A stretch of 64,000 bases of DNA from Zobellia roscoffensis (GTDB taxonomy: Bacteria; Bacteroidota; Bacteroidia; Flavobacteriales; Flavobacteriaceae). The stretch covers positions 1,548,504 to 1,612,503 of the forward strand of contig NZ_JADDXT010000002.1 of the NCBI RefSeq assembly GCF_015330165.1, in the 5' to 3' direction. Shown piece by piece: positions 52,877-61,200 of this stretch. Position numbers and translations under genes: made by a program. The notes below the pieces were generated by a model that searched no databases, was not told where the DNA came from, and saw nothing but the letters and a program-made list of their open reading frames with translations. Within the stretch, counting starts at the first letter, position 1, and each line of letters opens with the position of its first letter.

Positions 52877-53511
52877 TGGCTAAAAAAGGAAAGTTTTATA
52901 CGGTTTGGAAAGGCAAGAGACCCGGTATTTATGATTCTTGGTCAGCTTGTAAAGCTGCTATTACCGGGTATAAAGGTGCTCAATATAAATCTTTTGAGAC
53001 TTTTGATCTGGCTAAAAAGGCCTTTAATGGTAATTATGATGATTTTAAAGGAAAGAAAAAAGGAAAGCCGGTATTAACGGCTGAACAAATACAAAGGTTT
53101 GGTACGCCAAACTACAATTCTATTTCTGTAGATGCCGCTTCTAGTGGTAATCCTGGAATTATGGAATACCAAGGTGTGGATACAAAAACAGGTAAAAAAC
53201 TTTTTAGACAAGGGCCATTTGCTCAAGGAACCAATAATATTGGTGAGTTTTTGGCTATTGTACATGGGCTTGCCTTTTTGAAAAATAATAAAAGTGACAG
53301 AGTAATCTATACGGATTCCCGTACAGCAATGAGTTGGGTTCGTAAAAAAAACTGTAATACTAAACTTCAGGAGACCGCTAAGAATAAAGAAGTTTTTGAT
53401 TTGATCAGAAGGGCTTTGGCCTGGTTAAAGAACAATTCTTATAGTACTCCTATTGTTAAATGGGAAACAAAGGTGTGGGGAGAAATTCCAGCAGATTTTG
53501 GTCGTAAGTAA
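52876..53511 (+). CDS. Ribonuclease H1-type protein with viroplasmin N-terminus
   Basis: This 211-residue protein has an N-terminal viroplasmin/caulimovirus-VI-type RNA-binding domain (KFYTVWKGKRPGIYDSWSACKAAITGYKGAQYKSFETFDLAKKAF, about 6-50), as in eukaryotic RNase H1. The C-terminal RNase H domain (about 75-211) has acidic residues in YNSISVDAASSGNPG, NNIGEFLAI and VIYTDSRTAMSW, matching the catalytic D-E-D set. It should cut RNA in RNA-DNA hybrids. It is translationally coupled to purN. Confidence 0.9.
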   Translation: MAKKGKFYTVWKGKRPGIYDSWSACKAAITGYKGAQYKSFETFDLAKKAFNGNYDDFKGKKKGKPVLTAEQIQRFGTPNYNSISVDAASSGNPGIMEYQGVDTKTGKKLFRQGPFAQGTNNIGEFLAIVHGLAFLKNNKSDRVIYTDSRTAMSWVRKKNCNTKLQETAKNKEVFDLIRRALAWLKNNSYSTPIVKWETKVWGEIPADFGRK

Positions 53512-53653
53512 TGTTAAACAGGCCCAGCGCGTTTTCTTATAATTATTTTCAGCCCATATCCCTTTGGGTATAACACATTGCTTTTCAGAAAACTGTTTTA
53601 TAAGAGTCTAAAAATTTTAGAAAGGTAATATTCCTAGGCCTTTTTTGTAGGGG

Positions 53654-53692
53654 TATATTTGCATGTAATAGCGTTACAAAAGCGTATATTTG
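53654..53692 (+). promoter_or_regulatory. Two tandem -7 boxes before the PfkB kinase gene
   Basis: TATATTTG occurs twice, at 53654-53661 and 53685-53692, both followed by GCA. The second lies 20 bp before the ATG at 53713. Two transcription starts are likely. Confidence 0.55.
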
Positions 53693-53712
53693 CAGCTTAA
53701 ACTTAAAATTGC

Positions 53713-54639
53713 ATGGGTAAACTTCTAATCGTAGGCACTGTTGCCTTTGACGAAATTGAAACTCCTTTCGGTAAAACCGATAAGATTTTGGGTGGTGCAG
53801 CTACTTTTATTGGTTTAGCGGCCTCTCAATATAATGTAGAATCAGGAATCGTTTCTATTGTTGGCGAAGACCTTCCACAAGCGTATTTAGATATTCTAGA
53901 AGATAAGAATATTGACCTTAGTTCTTTGGAGGTTGTAAAAGGAGGAAAAACTTTCTATTGGAAAGGAAAGTATCATAATGACCTTAATTCAAGAGACACC
54001 TTAGTAACAGAACTCAATACACTTGCAGATTTCAATCCTCAAGTATCCGAAGGTTTTAAAGATGCAGATGTGGTAATGCTAGGTAATCTGCACCCAAGTA
54101 CACAGTTGAGTGTTATTAATCAGATGAAAAAACGACCAAAGCTAATAGTATTAGATACTATGAATTTTTGGATGGATAATGCTTTGCCTGAGTTAACGGA
54201 GGTTATAAAACATATTGATGTTCTTACTATTAATGATGAAGAAGCTAGACAGTTAACCAATGAGTATTCATTGGTAAAGGCGGCGAAAGCTATTCAGGAA
54301 ATGGGCCCTAAGTATTTGGTGATAAAGAAAGGTGAGCATGGAGCGCTTTTATTTCATGGAGAGAAAATCTTTTTCGCACCTGCTTTACCGTTAGAAGAGG
54401 TTTTTGATCCAACAGGAGCTGGGGATACATTTGCAGGGGGATTTTCAGGTTATTTAGCGGCTACTAATGACCTTTCGTTCAACAACATGAAGAACGCAGT
54501 TATACATGGTTCTAATTTAGCATCGTTCTGTGTAGAACGGTTTGGAACCGAGCGTATGCAAAACTTAAAAAAGGAAGAGGTCACCAAGAGATTGCATCAA
54601 TTTAAAGCCTTGACCCAGTTTGACATAGAATTACAATAA
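53713..54639 (+). CDS. PfkB family carbohydrate kinase
   Basis: This 308-residue ribokinase-like enzyme has the first PfkB signature region (GGAATFIGLAASQYNVESGIVSIVGED) and the second with the catalytic Asp (DPTGAGDTFAGGFSGYLAA, near 236-254). It phosphorylates a sugar or nucleoside; the substrate is unknown. It lies between purN and the purF-type gene on the same strand, so a nucleoside or ribose-related substrate would fit, by context only. A strong terminator follows. Confidence 0.88.
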   Translation: MGKLLIVGTVAFDEIETPFGKTDKILGGAATFIGLAASQYNVESGIVSIVGEDLPQAYLDILEDKNIDLSSLEVVKGGKTFYWKGKYHNDLNSRDTLVTELNTLADFNPQVSEGFKDADVVMLGNLHPSTQLSVINQMKKRPKLIVLDTMNFWMDNALPELTEVIKHIDVLTINDEEARQLTNEYSLVKAAKAIQEMGPKYLVIKKGEHGALLFHGEKIFFAPALPLEEVFDPTGAGDTFAGGFSGYLAATNDLSFNNMKNAVIHGSNLASFCVERFGTERMQNLKKEEVTKRLHQFKALTQFDIELQ

Positions 54640-54645
54640 TGACAC

Positions 54646-54668
54646 GCCCCTATATTAGGGGCTTTTTT
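54646..54668 (+). terminator. Rho-independent terminator after the PfkB gene
   Basis: GCCCCTA (54646-54652) pairs with TAGGGGC (54656-54662) around a 3-nt loop, followed by T6. Confidence 0.9.
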
Positions 54669-54684
54669 AATACCTAGATTTATA

Positions 54685-56583
54685 ATGAGTGACGCGATCA
54701 AACATGAATGTGGTATTTCGGTAATACGGTTGTTGAAACCGTTGGAGTATTACAAAGAGAAGTACGGTACAGCCTTTTACGGGGTAAACAAAATGTACTT
54801 AATGATGGAAAAGCAGCACAATCGCGGTCAAGACGGTGCGGGCTTTGCAAGTATTAAACTAGATGTGGCTCCCGGAGAGCGTTATATGAGTAGGGTGCGG
54901 TCAATTGCCCAACAGCCTATACAGGATATTTTTGCTCAGATTAATGATCGCATCAACACCACGTTACAACAACACCCGGAGTATGTAGATGATGTTGCTG
55001 CACAGAAAAAGAACATTCCTTATATAGGGGAAGTACTTTTAGGTCACGTGCGGTACGGTACTTTTGGTAAGAATAGTATTGAGAGTGTTCATCCTTTTTT
55101 AAGGCAGAACAACTGGATGCACCGTAACATTATTGTAGCAGGTAACTTTAACATGACTAATGTTCATGAGCTTTTCGATAATTTAATTCAAATAGGGCAG
55201 CATCCCAAAGAAATGGCGGATACGGTAACCGTAATGGAGAAAATAGGTCATTTTTTAGATGACGCCGTTGCTAAACTGTATAAGCAGATTAAGAAAGAAG
55301 GGTATACTAAACAAGAAGCGTCGCCTATTATAGCTGATCGTCTTAAAGTGCATAAAATATTAAGAAGAGCTGCTAAAAACTGGGATGGCGGTTACGCTAT
55401 GGCAGGTCTTTTAGGTCACGGAGATGCCTTTGTTCTTAGGGATCCTGCAGGTATTAGACCTACGTATTACTATCAAGATGATGAGGTCGTTGTAGTAGCT
55501 TCTGAAAGACCAGCTATACAAACTGTTTTTAATGTGCCTTACGAAGAGGTAAAAGAATTAAATCCAGGTAGCGCCATCATTATTAAAAAAGATGGAACGT
55601 CTTCTATAAATCAAATTTTAGAGCCCGTAGAGCGAAAAGCATGCTCTTTTGAACGTATTTATTTTTCTAGGGGAAGTGATAAGGAAATTTATCAAGAACG
55701 AAAGATGCTGGGTAGACTTCTTTTTCCGCAGATACTTAAGTCTATAGATCATGACATAAAGAACACCGTCTTCTCCTATATCCCAAATACGGCAGAAACA
55801 TCTTTCTTTGGAATGGTGAAGGAGGCACAAAATTATTTGAACAAAAGAAAAGAAGAGCAAATACTTTCAATTGGTTCAAAAATCACCAGTGAAGAGCTTC
55901 ATGAAATTTTAGAGGTTAGACCACGAATTGAGAAAGTGGCCATAAAAGATGCCAAGCTACGTACTTTTATTACGCAAGATAGTAGCCGAGATGATTTGGT
56001 AGCTCACGTTTACGATATTTCCTATGGTTCTGTAAAGAAGGGAGATAACCTAGTTATTATTGATGACAGTATTGTTAGGGGTACTACATTGAAGAAAAGT
56101 ATACTTCGAATTTTAGACCGTTTATCCCCGAAAAAAATAATAGTTGTATCATCTGCACCACAAATTAGATACCCTGATTGTTATGGTATAGATATGGCCA
56201 AATTGGAAGACTTTATTGCTTTTAGAGCAGCCTTGGCTTTGCATGAAGAACGTTTAACAATGAATGTTGTCGATGATATTTATGACAAGTGTTTAGAGCA
56301 GGTAAATAATAAGGATAAAGATGTAATCAACTACGTAAGGGAATTCTATGCGCCTTTTACTCCTGAAGAGATTTCAGCTAAAATAGGCGAATTGCTTAGT
56401 CCGGAAGAAATTAAGGCAGAGGTAGAGATTATTTACCAAAGCGTAGAGGCACTTCATGAAGCTTGCCCTAAGAATTTAGGAGATTGGTATTTTACAGGAC
56501 ATTACCCAACTCCGGGTGGTAACCGAGTGGTAAATAAGGCCTTTATCAATTTTTATGAAGGCAAGAATGAACGCGCGTATTAA
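54685..56583 (+). CDS. purF: Amidophosphoribosyltransferase-type protein, long form
   Basis: This 632-residue protein joins an N-terminal class II glutamine amidotransferase domain with a C-terminal phosphoribosyltransferase domain. Cys9 (HECGIS) would be the N-terminal nucleophile after removal of eight residues. The PRPP-binding motif is VIIDDSIVRGTTLKKS (about 457-472). It makes 5-phosphoribosylamine in purine synthesis. It is about 150 residues longer than Bacillus PurF (476), with extra segments around 60-110 and 390-430 (QNYLNKRKEEQILSIG). The start is close to a terminator, so a promoter must lie in the short gap or transcription reads through. Confidence 0.88.
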   Translation: MSDAIKHECGISVIRLLKPLEYYKEKYGTAFYGVNKMYLMMEKQHNRGQDGAGFASIKLDVAPGERYMSRVRSIAQQPIQDIFAQINDRINTTLQQHPEYVDDVAAQKKNIPYIGEVLLGHVRYGTFGKNSIESVHPFLRQNNWMHRNIIVAGNFNMTNVHELFDNLIQIGQHPKEMADTVTVMEKIGHFLDDAVAKLYKQIKKEGYTKQEASPIIADRLKVHKILRRAAKNWDGGYAMAGLLGHGDAFVLRDPAGIRPTYYYQDDEVVVVASERPAIQTVFNVPYEEVKELNPGSAIIIKKDGTSSINQILEPVERKACSFERIYFSRGSDKEIYQERKMLGRLLFPQILKSIDHDIKNTVFSYIPNTAETSFFGMVKEAQNYLNKRKEEQILSIGSKITSEELHEILEVRPRIEKVAIKDAKLRTFITQDSSRDDLVAHVYDISYGSVKKGDNLVIIDDSIVRGTTLKKSILRILDRLSPKKIIVVSSAPQIRYPDCYGIDMAKLEDFIAFRAALALHEERLTMNVVDDIYDKCLEQVNNKDKDVINYVREFYAPFTPEEISAKIGELLSPEEIKAEVEIIYQSVEALHEACPKNLGDWYFTGHYPTPGGNRVVNKAFINFYEGKNERAY

Positions 56584-56588
56584 TTAAG

Positions 56589-56650
56589 ATTATCGATGAA
56601 ATGCATAAAAAAGGTATTTCATCGATAATATCCGCTATTGAGCGTTTTTT
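56589..56650 (+). terminator. Inverted repeat and short terminator after purF
   Basis: A perfect 14-bp AT-rich inverted repeat (ATTATCGATGAAAT at 56589-56602 with its complement at 56616-56629) starts 5 bp after the purF stop. A shorter hairpin, CGCT-ATTG-AGCG (56633-56644), then runs into seven T. The second part is the likely terminator; the first may protect the 3' end of the mRNA. Confidence 0.6.
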
Positions 56651-56674
56651 TAATCGCTTGGGCGAAGGTGAGAT

Positions 56675-56682
56675 TAAATTTG
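56675..56682 (+). promoter_or_regulatory. -7 box of small RNA copy 1
   Basis: TAAATTTG is a perfect TAnnTTTG match; its last base is 7 bp before the conserved CCATAGC start. Confidence 0.65.
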
Positions 56683-56688
56683 GTCTTG

Positions 56689-56758
56689 CCATAGCATAAG
56701 TAGGTTAAGTTCATGGTAAGATTTGGGGCAAAAAGGTGGAGTTTACTCCACCTTTTTA
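56689..56758 (+). ncRNA. Tandem small RNA, copy 1 of 4
   Basis: The conserved 40-nt core starts CCATAGCATAAGTAGG and ends ATTTGGGG (56689-56728). It is followed by a terminator hairpin in which AAGGTGGAG pairs with CTCCACCTT around a TTTA loop, then T5. The ends CCAT and ATGG within the core can pair. With its own -7 box this is a complete transcription unit of about 70 nt. No protein frame is conserved. I do not recognise the RNA; comparison with Rfam, including the Flavo-1 motif, is needed for a name. Confidence 0.75.
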
Positions 56759-56937
56759 TTTTTAAATACTTTTAGAAGTATTCTTTCCTTTTTATCACGT
56801 TCCATAAAATATAGGTTTCTTTCTATTGTGATTTTTTGATGTTCCCCCTGTTTTCATATGTATTCTCTAAACTAGAACCCTTTAACCGATTTTTGTACGG
56901 TTTGGCAAAGATGTTTTAGTAAGGTTTAAAGCCGCTG

Positions 56938-56945
56938 TATATTTG
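56938..56945 (+). promoter_or_regulatory. -7 box of small RNA copy 2
   Basis: TATATTTG is a perfect TAnnTTTG match, ending 6 bp before the conserved start. Confidence 0.65.
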
Positions 56946-56950
56946 GAGGA

Positions 56951-57020
56951 CCATAGCATAAGTAGGTTAAGTTCATGGTAAGATTTGGGGAAAAAGGCGG
57001 AGTTTAACTCCGCCTTTTTA
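56951..57020 (+). ncRNA. Tandem small RNA, copy 2 of 4
   Basis: The 40-nt core (56951-56990) is identical to copies 1 and 3. The terminator stem reads GGCGGAG/CTCCGCC around TTTAA. Compared with copy 1 a T-A pair is replaced by C-G at the third position of the stem, a compensatory change that supports the structure. The flanks (positions before 56946 and after 57020) are unrelated to those of the other copies. Confidence 0.75.
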
Positions 57021-57185
57021 TTTGTCATAATTTCTCCTCCAATCCGTTTCTTCAGGACCTATAGCTCTAAATATTTTCAATATTCATTTCATAATTTAAG
57101 AAAGACGCTATACGGGTCTAAATTGTATTTCAACTAGAGTTTTGTTCGTTTGTCCAAAACCTTTTTTTAAAGAGCCATGTTACTC

Positions 57186-57193
57186 TACTTTTG
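57186..57193 (+). promoter_or_regulatory. -7 box of small RNA copy 3
   Basis: TACTTTTG is a perfect TAnnTTTG match, ending 6 bp before the conserved start. Copies 2 and 3 share GAGGA between -7 box and core. Confidence 0.65.
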
Positions 57194-57198
57194 GAGGA

Positions 57199-57270
57199 CC
57201 ATAGCATAAGTAGGTTAAGTTCATGGTAAGATTTGGGGAAAAAAGGTGGAGCTATGCTCCGCCTTTTTTA
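57199..57270 (+). ncRNA. Tandem small RNA, copy 3 of 4
   Basis: The 40-nt core (57199-57238) is identical to copies 1 and 2. The terminator stem is GGTGGAGC/GCTCCGCC around TAT, one pair longer than in copies 1 and 2 and with a G-U pair at the covarying position, followed by T6. Confidence 0.75.
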
Positions 57271-57381
57271 TTGGCAAAATCCTCGTAAACATGAGGGTTT
57301 AGGGCATGTTTCACTGTTTTTATCAGCAATTCAATTAAAAAAAAACCCCAAATATTTCTTTTTTATTTCCCACAATACCAG

Positions 57382-57389
57382 TATTTTAG
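57382..57389 (+). promoter_or_regulatory. Imperfect -7 box of small RNA copy 4
   Basis: TATTTTAG departs from TAnnTTTG at one position and ends 6 bp before the core, the same distance as in copies 2 and 3. Confidence 0.45.
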
Positions 57390-57394
57390 TGTCG

Positions 57395-57466
57395 CCATAG
57401 CATAAGTAGGTTAAGTTTATGGTAAGATTTGGGACGAAAAGGGTGGAGATTTCTCCGCCCTTTTCT
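57395..57466 (+). ncRNA. Tandem small RNA, copy 4 of 4
   Basis: The core (57395-57434) differs from the others at two of 40 positions (TTCATGG is TTTATGG; the last G is A). The first change extends the possible CCAT/ATGG pairing to CCATA/TATGG. The terminator stem is GGGTGGAG/CTCCGCCC around ATTT with one G-U pair, ending in TTTTCT. This is the most diverged copy and has the weakest -7 box. Confidence 0.72.
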
Positions 57467-57482
57467 ATTTTAAAAAGACATA

Positions 57483-57523
57483 AAAAAAGCCCGCTCAGAA
57501 GCATTTTCTGAGCGGGCTTTTTT
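57483..57523. terminator. Strong bidirectional terminator between the RNA array and the SOD gene
   Basis: An 18-bp perfect inverted repeat (57483-57500 with 57506-57523; core GCCCGCTCAG) has A6 and T6 ends and a 5-nt loop. It ends the SOD transcript and insulates it from the RNA array. Confidence 0.92.
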
Positions 57524-57548
57524 AATTTATTTAGAACTATAAAGAGCC

Positions 57549-58157
57549 TTATTTATTGGCAGCATATAGTTCAGATACTTTATCCCAGTTAATTACATTA
57601 AAAAATGCATTAATATAATCAGGTCTCTTGTTTTGATAGTTTAGGTAGTATGCATGTTCCCAAACATCAAGACCTAAAATAGGAAAACCTTCGCAACCTG
57701 TTTCTGGCATTAAAGGGTTATCTTGGTTAGGTGTAGAACAAACTTCTACTTTGCCTCCTTTGTGAACGCAAAGCCACGCCCAACCAGAACCAAAACGAGT
57801 ACCGGCAGCACCGCTAAATTTCTCTTTAAATGCTTCAAAAGAACCAAAGGCACTGTCTATTGCAGTAGCAAGTTCGCCAGATGGGGTTCCTCCTCCATTA
57901 GGAGACATAACTTCCCAAAAAAGAGAGTGGTTGTAAAAACCGCCTCCATTGTTTCTAACAGCACCGTTAGACATGTCTAAGTTCTCTAATATATCTTCAA
58001 TAGATTTGCCTTCCAAAGAAGTACCTTCAATAGCACCATTTAATTTGGTTGTATAACCATTATGGTGTTTTGTGTGGTGAATTTCCATTGTTCTGGCATC
58101 AATATGTGGTTCCAATGCATCGTATGCATATGGTAATTTTGGTAGTTCAAAAGCCAT
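57549..58157 (-). CDS. Fe/Mn superoxide dismutase
   Basis: This 202-residue enzyme dismutates superoxide. Metal ligands are H27 (EIHHTKHH), H77 (FYNHSLFW), D164 and H168 (LDVWEHAYYLNY). Length matches the SodA/SodB family. There is no signal peptide, so it is cytoplasmic. Iron versus manganese use cannot be decided from this sequence alone. A -7 box TAAATTTG (58200 down to 58193) gives a leader of about 30 nt. It is divergent from the helicase-nuclease gene. Confidence 0.95.
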   Translation of the reverse strand: MAFELPKLPYAYDALEPHIDARTMEIHHTKHHNGYTTKLNGAIEGTSLEGKSIEDILENLDMSNGAVRNNGGGFYNHSLFWEVMSPNGGGTPSGELATAIDSAFGSFEAFKEKFSGAAGTRFGSGWAWLCVHKGGKVEVCSTPNQDNPLMPETGCEGFPILGLDVWEHAYYLNYQNKRPDYINAFFNVINWDKVSELYAANK

Positions 58158-58192
58158 TTTCTGTGTGTTTTTAGATTAAAACTTAGTGAAGT

Positions 58193-58200
58193 CAAATTTA
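58193..58200 (-). promoter_or_regulatory. -7 box of the superoxide dismutase gene
   Basis: The minus strand reads TAAATTTG, a perfect TAnnTTTG match. Confidence 0.55.
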
Positions 58201-58231
58201 CAGTTTTTAACATACAAATTCACTAAATAAT

Positions 58232-61200
58232 TTGTTAAGAACCTTTTTAGAATTAGTATTTTGCGTAAAAAAGCACTTGCAACACAGCACTTTTAAAATA
58301 TATAACGCTTCTGCGGGCTCTGGAAAGACACACACTTTAACGAAAGAATACCTTAAAATAGTTCTTTCATCAAGCAATCGTTTCAGTAAAATTTTGGCTA
58401 TTACGTTCACCAATAAAGCGGTAAACGAAATGAAGCACCGTATCCTAGAAAGCCTTGCTAAGTTTGGTAAAGTTGATGACGAAGCCACTGCACCTCCACT
58501 TTTTTTAGATTTAAAGAAAGAGCTTGGAGTAGATGCCACCACATTGCGTCAGCGCTCTAAACAGACTTTAAAGGAGATTCTGCATAACTATGCTTTTTTT
58601 GATATTTCTACAATTGATAAGTTTACCCATAGACTTATCAGGACTTTTGCAAAGGACCTGAAATTGCCACAAAATTTTGAAGTGGTTTTAGATACTGATT
58701 TGTTATTAGATGAGGCGGTTGCTAAATTGGTGCACAAAGCGGGCACAGACAAACAACTTACTCAAGTATTGTTAGAGTTTGCCCTTGAGAAAATTGATGA
58801 TGATAAAAGCTGGGATATTGCCTATGATCTAGGTAATATAGGCAAGCTGCTTTTTAGGGAAAACCACGCAGATCACTTGCAAAATCTAAAGGATAAGAAT
58901 ATAGAGGATTTTGTAGAGTTAAAGAAAACCGTGCGTTCTCGAATAAAGGCTACTCAGGAAAGCCTTGTTGGATTCGCAAGTTTGGCACTGCAAGTAATGG
59001 ACCAAAATGGATTGGAATTTTCTGATTTTAAAGGAAAGTACTTTCCAAAATTCATGGAAAATATTGCGGCAGAAAATCTAAAAATAGATTTTAATGCGGC
59101 TTGGAAACAGAACTTTGACGAAGCCGTCTTATATAATAAATCTACTGCAGATGCTACAAAGACAACTTTAGACGAGTTGCATCCACAATTTTCTGAAATC
59201 TTCAATAAGATAAAACATGCATTTTACGAGCTTTCCTTTTTAAAGAATGCATATTCAAATTTAGTTCCGCTAACCGTTCTGAACGCAATACAAAAGGAGG
59301 TCAAAAATCTGCAGAATGAACGTGATCAGCTTTCTATTGCAGAGTTCAATACCATCATATCTAAAGAAATAAAAAACCAGCCAGCACCTTTTATATATGA
59401 GCGTTTAGGTGAAAAGTATCGCCATTATTTTGTGGATGAGTTTCAGGATACATCTACACTACAGTGGAATAACTTAATACCGCTTATTGGGCATGCTTTG
59501 GAGGGGGAAGATTTGCAAGGTAATAGAGGGTCTCTTTTTTTAGTGGGCGATGCCAAACAAGCTATTTATCGTTGGCGAGGTGGTCGTGCGGAGCAATTTT
59601 TAGATTTGGTAAATGAATCTGAGAGTCCGTTTGCAATTCCTGCTCAAACTGAATCTTTGCCAACCAACTGGCGTAGCTATGATGAGGTCATTAAGTTCAA
59701 TAATGACTTCTTTACTGCTACTAGTCCTTTTTTGAACAATGCTATGTATAATAATATGTTTGTAGAGGGCAATAGGCAAGGATATAATTCAAAACAAGGA
59801 GGAACCGTACAGCTCAACTTTATTGAAAAAGATGAAGAAAAAAGTAGGGATGAGCAGTACTGTACGGAAGTATTGAACACTATACAAACTGTAATTGAAA
59901 AGGATTACGGCTATGAAGACATTTGTATTTTGGTTAGGGGAAATAGGCAGGGAGTTTTATTAGCTGATTTTCTTACACAACAGGAAATTCCAACCATTTC
60001 ATCTGAAAGTTTATTGTTGAACAGTAGTGATAAGGTTCGGTTTCTGGCAAATCTTATGGCATACATTGGTAATCCTACTAATTTACAGATAGCCTATGAG
60101 TTGCTAACTTATCTTTCTAAGGACGGGGAGAATAGACATCAATATATATTTGAGAACTTAAAAAATGTAGAACATCTTTTATTAAAGGAATATCAACTAG
60201 ACGTTGAGGAGCTAAAACAACTATCCGTTTACGATGGTATGGAAAGAGCTATTCGTCAATGTAATTTGGTTGAAGGTTCAGATGCCTATGTTACTTTTTT
60301 TATGGATTTTGTGCTTGAAACGGAACAGAAAGAAGGTACGGGAATTCAGGCGTTCTTGAACCTCTGGGATAAGAAAAAGGGCAAACTGAGTATTTCCGCT
60401 CCTGATAATATAGATGCCGTACGAATTATGACCGTTCATAAGTCTAAAGGCCTTGAATTTTCAATTGTCATTTTTCCTTTTGCCAATGAACATATCTATA
60501 AAAGGATGGATAAAAAAATGTGGCTTCCTCTAAATGCCGATGCGTTTAACGGATTTGAAGAAATTCTAATTACAGAAAAAAAGGAAGTAGAGAATTATGG
60601 GGGGGAAGCGGCTCAAGTTTATTCTGAAGAGGAGCATAAAATGGAATTGGATGCGCTTAACCTATTATATGTAGCCTTAACAAGGGCGGAGAAGGCGCTT
60701 TATATTATATCGGAAAAAGACCTGGCCAGAGGGCAACATAAAACCGATTATTATTCGGGCCTGTTCATTGAGTACCTAAAAGGAAAGAGTCTATGGTCCG
60801 ATGATGATTTGGTCTATAGTTTTGGAGAACTGGAAAAAGCACCTGCCCCTCATCAAACAAAAGAGCAACAGGATATAGATTATAGTTTTACGCATAAAGA
60901 CAGGTCAAGCTTTAAAATCCTAACCCGATCAGGCATGTTGTGGGATACGGAACGTGAAGCAGCAATTTCTAAAGGAAACCTTATACATTATATATTAGGT
61001 TATATAGAAACACAAGAAGATATTGAGCCTGCTTTGCAAAAAGCTATACAGCAAGGGGAGATAGAAAGCCAGGAAATAGATGAGGTGAGGGATAAGTTGC
61101 TGCGGATTGTAAATCACCCTACACTCCAAATCTATTATAAGGATAGCGATGTCATTAAGAACGAAAAGGATATTATTACCGCAGATGGGAAGATATTGCG

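Noticed and set aside
56714..57450. A conserved micro-peptide (MVRFG...) in the small RNA copies
   Set aside because: An ATG occurs in each core, but the frame diverges after five codons because of length differences in the A tract; only copy 2 ends quickly. Conservation is at the base level, including third positions.
56689..57466. The four direct repeats as a CRISPR array
   Set aside because: Periods are irregular (262, 248, 196 bp), spacers are far too long, each repeat ends in a terminator and is preceded by a promoter, and no cas gene is present.
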